A stretch of 64,000 nt of DNA, from the NCBI GenBank assembly GCA_963740945.1, contig CAVUGE010000033.1:128784-192783 (forward strand). Reading direction: 5' to 3'. A program made the translations under genes and the position numbers. This document shows positions 26,936 through 35,128 of this stretch, in pieces (the stretch's first letter is position 1; every line of letters begins with the position of its first letter). The notes beneath the pieces were generated by a model, which was given only the letters and a program-made list of their open reading frames with translations, made no database searches and was not told the DNA's origin. Origin of the DNA: CAVQBP01 sp963740945. GTDB taxonomy: Bacteria; Bacteroidota; Ignavibacteria; Ignavibacteriales; Ignavibacteriaceae.

Positions 26936-27166
26936 GTATAACGACCGCATTTAAGCCGCAGCCCAGAACAAGAAACTTATATTTATTACTAATGCCAAAA
27001 ATTAAGCAAAACATGCGTAACTTGTTTTTTCACACGCATGTTTTGCAAGACTATTAATTAATTTGACTCCGTTGAACAAGAAACTATAAGCGGATCATCT
27101 ACTTAAAAAAACTTAAAATGTCGGGTGCGTAAATTGCTGTCGGCTTGAAATGCATTGTTGTTGATA
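26936..27166 (-). repeat. attC-like site A (231 bp)
   Basis: On the minus strand AACAATGCATTTCAAGCCG opposes CTGCGGCTTAAATGCGGTCG, with extra unpaired bases on the 5' arm. R' is GTTATAC; R'' is TATCAAC, off consensus. An inner perfect stem uses GCAAAACATGCGTG / CACGCATGTTTTGC. It begins 2 bases after the stop of the beta-barrel gene. Confidence 0.6.
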
Positions 27167-27168
27167 AT

Positions 27169-27831
27169 TTATATTGCTATGCCAAATTGAAAATATAGTT
27201 TATTAACGTTTTCGCTATAGGAAGCAGACTGTACATTTGAATTTTTGTATTTGACTTCAAATACTAATGGACTATAATATAACGAACAGCCTACATTAAT
27301 ACATGTCTCACCTCCAAGTCCATCTTCATACTCATCATAGGGATCAAACATTAATCTATTTTGACCTATGTACTTTATTTTTAACTTTTTATCTCCAACC
27401 CCTAAACTTCCTCCGATGTAAAATTCAATCGAAGTTCGTTTATTAACTTTCATTCGATATGTAGGCAGTAATGCTATTTCGATAATATGAAACGAAAAAT
27501 CTTCGTCTATTAGTGCATAATTTAATCCATTCCAATTGTTATAAATTGTGTCTACACCATAAGTATATTTAGATTGATGATAGTAATGAACTCTTTCATA
27601 ATTTAGCTCGGTTCTGATGAAAATACTTCCTTGTTCAAAAGAACAAATATGAATTTCAGTAAACGCTCCAATCATGTAATCATATGTTCTATTGAATGAT
27701 GAAGGTGGTTTGGTAAATATATTTGCTACATCAATCCCAATTTTTATTCCTTTCTTTACATCATTTTGACAAAAAGACAATGAACTTAAAAAAACAAATA
27801 ATAGTATTAAGGTATAAATATGTGTTTTCAT
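27169..27831 (-). CDS. Outer-membrane beta-barrel protein (PorT-like)
   Basis: 220 residues. Signal peptide about 1-20 (LILLFVFLSSLSFCQ). The mature part follows the outer-membrane barrel pattern of Bacteroidota, with KKGIKIGIDVAN opening, repeated amphipathic strands and a terminal LYFQFGIAI strand. Single-gene unit between the element-end repeat and site A. Ligand or role unknown. Confidence 0.65.
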   Translation of the reverse strand: MKTHIYTLILLFVFLSSLSFCQNDVKKGIKIGIDVANIFTKPPSSFNRTYDYMIGAFTEIHICSFEQGSIFIRTELNYERVHYYHQSKYTYGVDTIYNNWNGLNYALIDEDFSFHIIEIALLPTYRMKVNKRTSIEFYIGGSLGVGDKKLKIKYIGQNRLMFDPYDEYEDGLGGETCINVGCSLYYSPLVFEVKYKNSNVQSASYSENVNKLYFQFGIAI

Positions 27832-27842
27832 TTTTTACAACA

Positions 27843-28541
27843 TAACATATTGATTAGCCGTCGAAATCCTCTGTTTTTTATTTTCTATTATAAGAAAATT
27901 TTTTCTTATACCAGAAACTTTTCCTATTTTTTCTCATATAAGAAAACTTTTTTTTCTTATACCAGAAACTTTTTCATTAAAATCCTTCACAATTTATAAA
28001 TAATATATCTTTCCTTTCCATTATTTTTTTGTCTGTAACTATTCTATCCACTAATCCTAATTCTTTTACAATTCCATATTCTAATTCCCAATCCCCCGGG
28101 TGTCTCCTGCTGCTTTTATTCTCCTTCGAATATTCATCTCATTATATTTAACCCTTATGTCTGGATTTTTTTTCCAAAACCCACTCTTCCATACATAATC
28201 TTTTTGAAGTAACTATGACCAATGACCATTGATTAATGACTTATTGACCAATGACCATCCCTAAACCCCACAGCTCCGCCGCTTTACTCACACAAAATAA
28301 ATTTACTAGATACTCTATTTGAGAATATTTGGCAGGGACAGTGGGGGATTATATCGTAAGTATTCCTACGGAAGAAAAATTTGCCCCTTATCTAATATCC
28401 CCGAATACCTCTAATTCTAAAGTATATTTTTAAAGATATATTTGCAACAAAAATTTTCAAAATGTCGGAAGTGGTCGTATTATTGGGTCATTAATATATC
28501 GGAGTGTCCCCCAATTCTTTTTCAGTTAATAGTGCGAGAAC
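27843..28541 (-). repeat. Element-end direct repeat, copy 2, next to tRNA-Leu
   Basis: Same ends as 22932-23344 and over 90 percent identical by eye from about 28253 to 28541. The extra internal part includes two TTTTCTTATA palindrome clusters, a degraded gene (27977-28212) and ATGACCA repeats. The last 11 bases are the 3' end of the tRNA gene and its flank. Confidence 0.8.
27977..28212 (-). pseudogene. Frameshifted gene fragment of unknown family
   Basis: The minus strand reads LLQKDYVWKSGFWKKNPDIR...RRRIKAAGD, then after one missing base near 28104 continues PGDWELEYGIVKELGLVD...FINCEGF and stops. Composition is protein-like in exactly one frame on each side of the break. I do not recognise the family. 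The other element-end copy has lost most of it. Confidence 0.35.
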
Positions 28542-28616
28542 GGGGACTCGAACCCCGACACCTGTTACGGTACTAGATCCTAAGTCTAGCGCGTCTGCCA
28601 ATTCCGCCATTCTCGC
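28533..28616 (-). tRNA. tRNA-Leu (anticodon TAG)
   Basis: 84 bases, class II with a long variable arm. Acceptor GCGAGAA pairs with TTCTCGC, discriminator A; the anticodon loop CTTAGGA sits on the stem TAGA/TCTA; the T arm is GGGGTTCGAGTCCCC. The CCA end is not encoded. Its 3' end is the repeated core of the adjoining integrative elements. Confidence 0.96.
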
Positions 28617-28840
28617 TTGTAAGCAAAATTATTAAGACAACAAAAATAAAAGTTTTATTCTTTATAACAAAGAATCTAGGCACATAGACCTAAAATCAAA
28701 AACTCTTACAATGTTTATATAAATCTAACCTAAAATTAAGTGAAAAAAGGATATTTTCATCCCCGCTAAGGTAAAAATGAAGCAAATTGAAACCGGCTGT
28801 TTAATGAGATATGCATATATTTTAATATTCTAACCACATT

Positions 28841-29252
28841 TTATTTTTTATTAAAAAACTCCAATCCCTTTTTGTTCATTTTACCCGTTGTTAAATTCAT
28901 TAGTATACATCTCTGTTCTCCGAAAGCAGCTATTTTTTCTTCATGCCTTATTTCAACCTTTAATGTTATAATACCATGATTATAACACCCTGGATTTATT
29001 ACACCCGGCCGGTTTGTCGAAAAGGTTCAAGGATTTTTTATAAATTATATTTGTGGAAATAACCACCGGGTATAAATCATTTGAAATTAAATCCTTTAGA
29101 TTACAATATTTATCGAATAGTCTTGTTCTAAGCTCTTCAAACCACCTGATATAAACAATATTATTTACATGTCCCGCAATATCTATGTCGTATGTTCTAA
29201 TAGTTAAGGGTACTTCGATAAATATCTTATTTGTCTCTATATTTAAATCCAA
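28841..29252 (-). pseudogene. Acyl-CoA thioesterase (4HBT hotdog), frameshifted
   Basis: The N-terminal half reads IRTYDIDIAGHVNNIVYIRW, the 4HBT signature with catalytic Asp, up to LFDKPAG and then runs to a stop at 28980. Removing one base near 29005-29012 restores the frame through GIITLKVEIRHEEKIAAFGE to a stop at 28841; the span is 3x137+1 bases, giving a normal 136-residue thioesterase. Either a recent inactivation or a single-base sequence error. Confidence 0.78.
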
Positions 29253-29311
29253 AAAAGATTTCTTATTACTTCTAATATCAATTAATATGTCCGCCCTCTC
29301 ATCTTAATCAT

Positions 29312-29488
29312 GCAATCATTCATTCCCATCATTCCCAAATGACTATAAATGACTATTGAAAATGACTAACCGAATGACAATTGTCCATTCATTCATCCAT
29401 CCAATCATCCAATCATTCATCCCATCATTCCTCAAATGACTATAAATGACTATTGAATGACAACCGAATGACAATTGTCCATTCATCC
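29312..29488. repeat. Two tandem copies of a roughly 98-bp unit
   Basis: CAATCATTCAT...AAATGACTATAAATGACTA...CCGAATGACAATTGTCCATTC occurs at 29312-29397 and again from 29410, with small deletions. It consists of ATGAC/CATTC words and lies upstream of the thioesterase gene. Non-coding. Confidence 0.75.
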
Positions 29489-29508
29489 ACAGACATTTTT
29501 TCTTACAT

Positions 29509-29949
29509 TCAAGGTTCGTTATTCCACTGACTCCAAAGAGGAAATCCTTCCGGATTCCTTAATTCAACTTTGTCATTGGATTTTTTAATTTGTGAAGCAA
29601 TCACTGCTGGTTTACTGTTATAAACTATTTTAGAGCCCGTAACAATAACTTTATCCCCTTCTTTTATACTAAATTTCTTATAGTTTAAATACCACGAAGG
29701 TCCGATATGAATTGAGATTGTATCATCTTTAGTTTTTAGATTGAACCTTATCGTATTTCTAATATATCGATCAGCGTTGAAAGTCATTATATTTATAACT
29801 GTTCCTTTAAATGTTTCCATAATATTTGCATCGTATAATCTGTTATAACCTATTCCTTGATCTCCCTGCATTCTTCGCTGAGCAAAGTTTGTGTTTATTA
29901 ATAATACTGTAATAAAAATTAAACAAAAAAGAATTATTGATTTTTTCAT
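29509..29949 (-). CDS. Secreted OB-fold-like small protein
   Basis: 146 residues. Signal peptide about 1-23 (TNFAQ). The mature part (METFKGTVINIMTF...IHIGPSWYLN...GDKVIVTGSKI) follows the pattern of periplasmic single-OB-fold proteins with conserved Gly-Pro-Trp-Tyr. Function unknown; related proteins near redox or metal genes have been annotated as nickel or metal-related. Divergent from the sigma-54 regulator, so they may share control. Confidence 0.6.
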   Translation of the reverse strand: MKKSIILFCLIFITVLLINTNFAQRRMQGDQGIGYNRLYDANIMETFKGTVINIMTFNADRYIRNTIRFNLKTKDDTISIHIGPSWYLNYKKFSIKEGDKVIVTGSKIVYNSKPAVIASQIKKSNDKVELRNPEGFPLWSQWNNEP

Positions 29950-30016
29950 TTTTGAACTCCGTATTTTGTAGAATTATCTTCCATTGAAATTTTACTAACT
30001 GATGTTACGCATATGT

Positions 30017-30114
30017 AAAGATGACATCTTTTTATTAGAATAATTACCTTCAATTATTAATTAAAATGTAAGTTCAGATAAAACTTTATTTTAAAAAATA
30101 AAGATGTCATCTTT
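30017..30114. repeat. 98-bp dispersed repeat with palindromic ends (copy 2)
   Basis: Begins AAAGATGACATCTTT and ends AAAGATGTCATCTTT, exactly the spacing of the copy at 2428-2525; interior identity is roughly two thirds. It is 68 bases upstream of the OB-fold gene, inside the divergent promoter region 29950-30473. Confidence 0.7.
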
Positions 30115-30131
30115 CAAATACCTATTCTTGC

Positions 30132-30247
30132 GGGGCCGACTAAAAAGTGTCATTCCGGGCTTGACCCGGAATCTAACCTTTCAATTTTGCGCTGAAAACA
30201 GATGCTGAATCAAGTTCAGCATGACAATCTCTACTTTTTGGTCACCC
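30132..30247. repeat. Inverted-repeat-bounded element, 116 bp
   Basis: GGGGCCGACTAAAAAGTG at the left opposes TACTTTTTGGTCACCC at the right, the same ends as 18124-18384. Two inner hairpins: TTCCGGG/CCCGGAA and TGCTGAA/TTCAGCA. Confidence 0.65.
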
Positions 30248-30399
30248 TCTAATTAAGTTTTATCTATTATTCTCCTGAATTGAAGTAACAAATTTTATGT
30301 TGATTATCCCGCTAATTAAATAATCGGTACTAATCAAAAAAAGAACCAGCAAAGAAATCTTCTTTTTTAATTAAATTATAACTTAATTGAAATGAATAC

Positions 30400-30415
30400 G
30401 TTGCATTAACGCAAC
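30400..30415. promoter_or_regulatory. Candidate enhancer-binding site upstream of the sigma-54 regulator
   Basis: GTTGCATTAACGCAAC is a perfect 5-bp inverted repeat (GTTGC/GCAAC) with six central bases, 59 bases before the regulator's ATG. A near-identical palindrome follows the gene at 31830. Self-recognition by the regulator is inference. Confidence 0.5.
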
Positions 30416-30473
30416 TTTGAATTTTATGTAGTAACTTTAGTATAACAAAAATCTTTTTTCATAAAACTCTACA

Positions 30474-31820
30474 ATGAAAGATCAAAAAAGAGGGCCGCAG
30501 GAAATATATTCTAATATTATTCTTGACAGTATAGCCGATGGAGTCTTTACTGTTGATGAAAATATGAGAATTACTTCTTTTAACCGCGCTGCAGAAGAAA
30601 TAACTGGTATTAAAAAGAAAGAGGCTGTGGGTCAGTTTTGCTTTGAAGTTTTAAGGGCTAATATTTGTGAAAAGGCCTGTGCCTTAAAATGCTCTTTGAA
30701 AACTGGTAATCGAACAATTGATAAAAAAGTAACTATCCTTAGAGCGGATGGTAATGAAATACCCGTTAGTATCAGTACTTCAATATTAAAAAACGAAAAA
30801 GGAAAGTATGAAGGAGGTGTTGAATCCTTTCGTGATTTATCAACTATTGAAGAATTAAAGAAAGTTATAAAAAAAGCCTATACTTTTGAGGATATTGTTT
30901 CAAAGAATCATGAGATTTTGAGAATATTCGATACGCTTCCTATTATTTCCCGGAGTGAAAGTACCGTCTTAATCCATGGGGCAAGTGGAACCGGGAAAGA
31001 ACTATTTGCACGCGCTGTCCATAGACTAAGCGGAAGAAAAGAAGGACCTTTCGTCGCAATCAATTGCGGTGCTCTTCCGGATACATTATTGGAATCTGAA
31101 TTATTCGGCTATATTAAAGGCGCTTTTACCGACGCCAAAAAGGATAAACCCGGTCGTTTTACTCTCGCTAAAGGAGGCTCCATATTTCTGGACGAGGTTG
31201 AAAGTTTACCCCTCCCGCTCCAGGTAAAACTTTTAAGAGTTTTGCAGGAACGGGAATTTGAACCCTTAGGAGCAACTTCTCCGGTTAAAGCTGATGTTCG
31301 AATAATTGCTGCCGCAAAGGAGGATCTCACAAAATTAGTAAAGAAGAAATCTTTTAGAGATGATTTATTTTATAGGCTGAACGTTGTTAAAATATATCTT
31401 CCGCCTCTTGTAAAAAGAAGAGAAGATATTCCTTTATTGGTAAATTACTTTATTGAGAGATTCAATAAACGAATGGGGAAATCTATCGAAAATGTCTCTC
31501 CTGATGTCCTTGAATTACTTATGCAATATGATTATCCGGGTAATGTGCGCGAACTCGAAAATATTATTGAACACTGCTGCGTTATGTGCCAGGGAATTGA
31601 TATTAATTTTAAGCACCTGCCTCCTGAATTACAGGGTAAAAATAAAGAGTTATCCGAACAGAAATACGAAACCCTACTCCCCCCGTTTCAGGATGTAGAA
31701 AGAAAATTAATTATTAATGTATTAGAAAAAAATAAAGGGAGTAAGATTAAAGCCGCAGAAGAACTTAAATTACATAGGGTTACTCTTTACAGGAAGATGA
31801 AAAAATATGATCTGTTGTAA
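30474..31820 (+). CDS. Sigma-54-dependent regulator with Cys-rich PAS domain
   Basis: 448 residues: PAS domain (about 10-125), AAA+ sigma-54 activator domain (about 145-385) and a Fis-type helix-turn-helix at the end (SKIKAAEELKLHRVTLYRKM). Walker A is GASGTGKE, the sigma-54 contact loop is GAFTDA and Walker B is GGSIFLDEV, so it should be an ATPase able to open sigma-54 promoters. The PAS has a cluster Cys-x5-9 spaced in FCFEVLRANICEKACALKC, suggesting a metal or redox sensor. No phospho-receiver domain, so sensing is likely direct. Confidence 0.93.
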   Translation: MKDQKRGPQEIYSNIILDSIADGVFTVDENMRITSFNRAAEEITGIKKKEAVGQFCFEVLRANICEKACALKCSLKTGNRTIDKKVTILRADGNEIPVSISTSILKNEKGKYEGGVESFRDLSTIEELKKVIKKAYTFEDIVSKNHEILRIFDTLPIISRSESTVLIHGASGTGKELFARAVHRLSGRKEGPFVAINCGALPDTLLESELFGYIKGAFTDAKKDKPGRFTLAKGGSIFLDEVESLPLPLQVKLLRVLQEREFEPLGATSPVKADVRIIAAAKEDLTKLVKKKSFRDDLFYRLNVVKIYLPPLVKRREDIPLLVNYFIERFNKRMGKSIENVSPDVLELLMQYDYPGNVRELENIIEHCCVMCQGIDINFKHLPPELQGKNKELSEQKYETLLPPFQDVERKLIINVLEKNKGSKIKAAEELKLHRVTLYRKMKKYDLL

Positions 31821-31829
31821 GATTCCTAT

Positions 31830-31875
31830 GTAGCATTTATGCAACATTCATTTATTCGGATTGCAAAGTTGCAAC
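31830..31875. promoter_or_regulatory. Candidate enhancer-binding sites downstream of the regulator
   Basis: GTAGCATTTATGCAAC (31830-31845) repeats the palindrome seen at 30400. TTGCAAAGTTGCAAC (31861-31875) adds a second related site. They lie 62-107 bases before a candidate sigma-54 promoter, a usual enhancer distance. Confidence 0.5.
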
Positions 31876-31936
31876 ATTGATTAATTCTAACCTAAATATA
31901 ATAGTTTAATATTCATTAAAATTTTATTCAAATTTC

Positions 31937-31952
31937 TGGCAAATGAATTGAG
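31937..31952 (+). promoter_or_regulatory. Candidate sigma-54 (-24/-12) promoter
   Basis: TGGCA-AATGAA-TTGAG matches the consensus TGGCA-N6-TTGCW except for GA in place of the -12 GC. It is placed 40 bases before the small remnant frame at 31992. Confidence 0.4.
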
Positions 31953-31991
31953 ATTCATATAAACAATCAATCTATATTTTAGGTTTATCTT

Positions 31992-32051
31992 ATGAAGACT
32001 ATCGCATTATCGATTTATGGTAATAGAATAAAGATGAAACTCTCCAAATAA
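31992..32051 (+). pseudogene. Remnant of a NifX/NifB-type (Fe-Mo cofactor domain) gene
   Basis: A 19-residue frame starting MKTIALSIYGNRI. That opening is typical of small dinitrogenase iron-molybdenum cofactor domain proteins (MK-x-A-x-S-x-Y/W-x-N/D-x-R), but the frame then runs into a stop. Similar genes are often controlled by neighbouring sigma-54 activators. The rest of 31821-32171 has no gene. Confidence 0.3.
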
Positions 32052-32171
32052 ATTCCCCCAAAACCTTTCAATCATAAATTATTCAATTTCTTTTCATTAG
32101 TAACATCTCCAAAATCCCACCTGGTTTAATTCCACGCAAATTCTGGGTAACATGGTATCTATATCCAATCT

Positions 32172-32222
32172 GAAACCGCTTTGAAACCGATATGAAACCG
32201 TTTTAGAACCGTTTTGATTCCG
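32172..32222. repeat. Five direct repeats of exactly 11 bp (GAAACCG core)
   Basis: GAAACCG-type words start at 32172, 32183, 32194, 32205 and 32216; the first three are exact, the last two are AGAACCG and GATTCCG. The period is one helical turn, so a protein could bind all on one DNA face. It lies 62 bases before the next gene. Confidence 0.6.
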
Positions 32223-32284
32223 TATTAAATATTAGTATGTTGAGATATAAGTCTTATATAAATTTTTTAGCGGAGGTTATCAAA

Positions 32285-32971
32285 ATGGCTCTTGTTACAC
32301 CAGGTTTACTCGGTTCCTTATCTGGTAGGTTAGGAGATTACGTCCTTAGAGAAATGGGTGGAAAATCTTTTATTTCGGCTCGACCTAAAAAATATAAAAA
32401 GAAGAAATCTAAAAGCACCAATAGTACAACAACTATATTTGGAAAACTTTCAAAATTTGCCTCCTATATAAATGCATTTCCTGAAATTAAATCAATTTGG
32501 AAAAATTCTGCCCCCAAAGGCAAACGTGGTTATAATTATATCATAAGCGCTAACCAAAACCATTTACATGAAGGTTTGTTTTATATCGAAAACTTTATAG
32601 TTTCCGGTGGATTGCCAATAAATTTATCAAAGTTTGACTGTGATTTTAACAATCTGACCATTTCTTTTTCAATAACAGCTTTAAATACTTTACCTTCGAA
32701 TGTTAAAAAACTGAAATCTTTTGCCGTCTTATGTTTTCAGAATCCTAAAGAAGAGAATTTAGATCTAATTAAGCTTTCACATGCTGTTTCTCAGAATCTA
32801 GATTTTAATCCTGACGAAGAATATAATCTGACTCAACTTTTATCAAAGGAAATCAAAGATATTACTAAAATGTATAATTCATGCACAGTCTACTTTACAT
32901 TAGTATTAACCGATTCAAAAGACAAAATAATAGATTGGACAACCTCCAAAGCAAAATCATTTAATCTCTAA
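32285..32971 (+). CDS. Hypothetical protein, 228 residues
   Basis: Start chosen at the ATG at 32285 because GGAGGT precedes it by seven bases; the frame is open from 32237. It starts MALVTPGLLGSLSGRLGDY, then a Lys-rich stretch (KKYKKKKSKS), then beta-rich sequence. The opening (G-x-L-S-G-R-L-G-D-x-V) recalls uncharacterised structural proteins of Bacteroidota, but I cannot name a family. No signal peptide. Confidence 0.55.
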   Translation: MALVTPGLLGSLSGRLGDYVLREMGGKSFISARPKKYKKKKSKSTNSTTTIFGKLSKFASYINAFPEIKSIWKNSAPKGKRGYNYIISANQNHLHEGLFYIENFIVSGGLPINLSKFDCDFNNLTISFSITALNTLPSNVKKLKSFAVLCFQNPKEENLDLIKLSHAVSQNLDFNPDEEYNLTQLLSKEIKDITKMYNSCTVYFTLVLTDSKDKIIDWTTSKAKSFNL

Positions 32972-33033
32972 CTATTACCTTTTGACTTTTAACTTTTAAC
33001 TTTAGACCTTTGACTATTAACTATTAACTTGAC

Positions 33034-33082
33034 TTCTGCCTTCTGCCTTCTGCCTTCTGCCTTCTGCCTTCTGCCTTCTGCC
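33034..33082. repeat. Heptanucleotide microsatellite (TTCTGCC)x7
   Basis: Seven perfect tandem copies followed by TTCTGGCC, and preceded by degenerate TTAACTTTT words from about 32970. Lies between two hypothetical genes, not in a coding frame. Confidence 0.9.
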
Positions 33083-33226
33083 TTCTGGCCTTTGCCCCCC
33101 CGCCTCAAAATAAGAACCCTTCTCCTGTCTAAAAACAGCAATTTTAACGGGAATTTAATATTTACCGCTAATATTCGATAATGAAATTGAATAGAAACGT
33201 TTTTTTCATGTTAGAAATTTTATTAA

Positions 33227-35128
33227 ATGGATATTTCTTCTAATATTATTTACAAATCAGATGATGATCTTAATCAAGGACTTGATTCGGCAGTCCAAAA
33301 ATATTTTGACATCAGCAGACATTATCTGAATTTTGATCCCCTTTCATTGAGAGATTTTCAGACATTTTTAAAAAACTGTAATAAATTCTTCCATTATAAA
33401 TTCCCGGAAAATATTAATGAATATTTTTTTCGTCTGGAAGAAGCTCCCTTAATCTGGATTTGCGATTCCCCGTTAAACAAATATATAAAAGATTTTTACG
33501 TTCATAATTTTCCGATTCTGAACGGTGTTGATCAGTATAAGGGGGTAAGGGAAATTTATAATAAATGGCTCACCAATAAATATGACGATCAAAAGAAATA
33601 TTTTGCTACTTCCATTATTGATTTCGTAGAGAATTATAATTCAAGAAGTAACTTCCTAAGCAATATACTCGCAGGAATAGTTTTACTTTATGATAAGGAT
33701 ATCTTTAATCCGCAAAGATCAATCGAACTATTTGACAAATCAAAAGAAATTATAGGTAAAATAAAATTAACCGAAAGTGCCAAAAAAGAGCTTCGTTATT
33801 TGGTTACACTCTTTTCCGGATATTCATATATTATACAAAAGGAGAATGAATTTGCTAGGGATACTTTTGAAGATGCACTGAGATTAAAATCTTCGGGAAT
33901 ATCGGCAAAATTTAATTTAGCTCTGGCAGATACGCGGCTCCAGAATTTTGAAAGAATCGAAGAATATATAAAAGAGATCTACAGTTATGATTACGAAAGA
34001 ATAAATTTTGCAATAGAAAACCTAAGCTTCAACTTATTTGCTTATTATATCGAAAATGCCGTTTTTAATAATCTTTTCTATTATCCCGAATTTTCCCATT
34101 TCAATGAAAGTATTGAAAGTTTTCTTTCCTTGATTAGGGTATCGAATGAACCAATTATTAAAGTTTTAACCAATAAATTTGAACTTTTCAATATTGCCGT
34201 AGATAAGGAAACACTCACGGAGGAAACACGCAAAATTATTTTCTTTATTGAAAAAGCTATTAAAAAATACGGCGATTCGGACAATATCTACTATCTTAAT
34301 ACTGCAGAGAAGCTTAAAAATCTATTTATAAAGACCGTCAGGAAAATTATTGAAAATGCAAAGAATAAATATTATAGTAAAATTGAGGAAATAGTTTCCC
34401 CGATAAATATGGAGATATCGAGCAAAACTGCGGTTATTGAAGAATTAACACAGGAACTGGAAAAACAAAAACTTGAAATTAAAATAAAGCTGGATGCAGG
34501 AATTAAAGCTATAGAAAAGAAAACAGCGGATGATATCAGGGCTCTGGAAGAAGGGATTGAAAATCTGTCTCTAAAACCTAAGTTAAATCCTCAAATAGCC
34601 TTTAAACATGCAATGATTTATAATATAATTCTTTCATTTATAGTATTTTTAATGGGGGGATGCGCCGGTTATTCTAATAACTTTGTTCACGATGTTTCCG
34701 AATTAAAGAACTTAATCTCAATTTCATTAGTTACCGGAATTAAATGGGGAGTAATTACATTTTTAGTAGGAATTATCGTTTCCGCTTTTTCTGCTGGATT
34801 CGCTATACTGGAACGTTCCAACCGCCGTCAGCAGCTTCTGCATAATATCAGCCGGTTAAAAAATGATAAAGAATATAAAATAAACTATTTCAAAAAAGAT
34901 ATAGCTCAAAAAGAAGCCACCTTAATAAAAAACTTTAATATCCCTATAGGTGAAAACAAGGATAGAATTGATATGTTGAAAAAGCAACTGGAAGCAAAAG
35001 TCTCTGAAATGAAAGAACAAGCAGACAAAATGATAACCGAAGAGATTAAACCTTTTGAATTTTTATTGGATGAGGACAATACTGACAAAAAATCAAAAAA
35101 TAATGTGAAGATAATAAATTCCAAATAA
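33227..35128 (+). CDS. Hypothetical membrane protein with TPR-like and coiled-coil regions
   Basis: 633 residues. About 1-370 is helical, with TPR-like stretches (IVLLYDKDIFNPQRSIELF, ARDTFEDALRLKSSG). About 375-450 is a Glu/Lys-rich coiled coil. Two membrane helices follow (about 467-485 and 508-530, GVITFLVGIIVSAFSAGFAI), then a second coiled coil to the end. The layout suggests an inner-membrane scaffold with both ends in the cytoplasm. No family recognised. Confidence 0.6.
   Translation: MDISSNIIYKSDDDLNQGLDSAVQKYFDISRHYLNFDPLSLRDFQTFLKNCNKFFHYKFPENINEYFFRLEEAPLIWICDSPLNKYIKDFYVHNFPILNGVDQYKGVREIYNKWLTNKYDDQKKYFATSIIDFVENYNSRSNFLSNILAGIVLLYDKDIFNPQRSIELFDKSKEIIGKIKLTESAKKELRYLVTLFSGYSYIIQKENEFARDTFEDALRLKSSGISAKFNLALADTRLQNFERIEEYIKEIYSYDYERINFAIENLSFNLFAYYIENAVFNNLFYYPEFSHFNESIESFLSLIRVSNEPIIKVLTNKFELFNIAVDKETLTEETRKIIFFIEKAIKKYGDSDNIYYLNTAEKLKNLFIKTVRKIIENAKNKYYSKIEEIVSPINMEISSKTAVIEELTQELEKQKLEIKIKLDAGIKAIEKKTADDIRALEEGIENLSLKPKLNPQIAFKHAMIYNIILSFIVFLMGGCAGYSNNFVHDVSELKNLISISLVTGIKWGVITFLVGIIVSAFSAGFAILERSNRRQQLLHNISRLKNDKEYKINYFKKDIAQKEATLIKNFNIPIGENKDRIDMLKKQLEAKVSEMKEQADKMITEEIKPFEFLLDEDNTDKKSKNNVKIINSK

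Noticed and set aside
29312..29488. CRISPR-like or attC-like repeat
   Set aside because: Only two tandem imperfect units without hairpin arms or unique spacers.
33034..33082. CRISPR array
   Set aside because: The repeat is a 7-bp tandem tract without spacers; no cas genes are present in the window.
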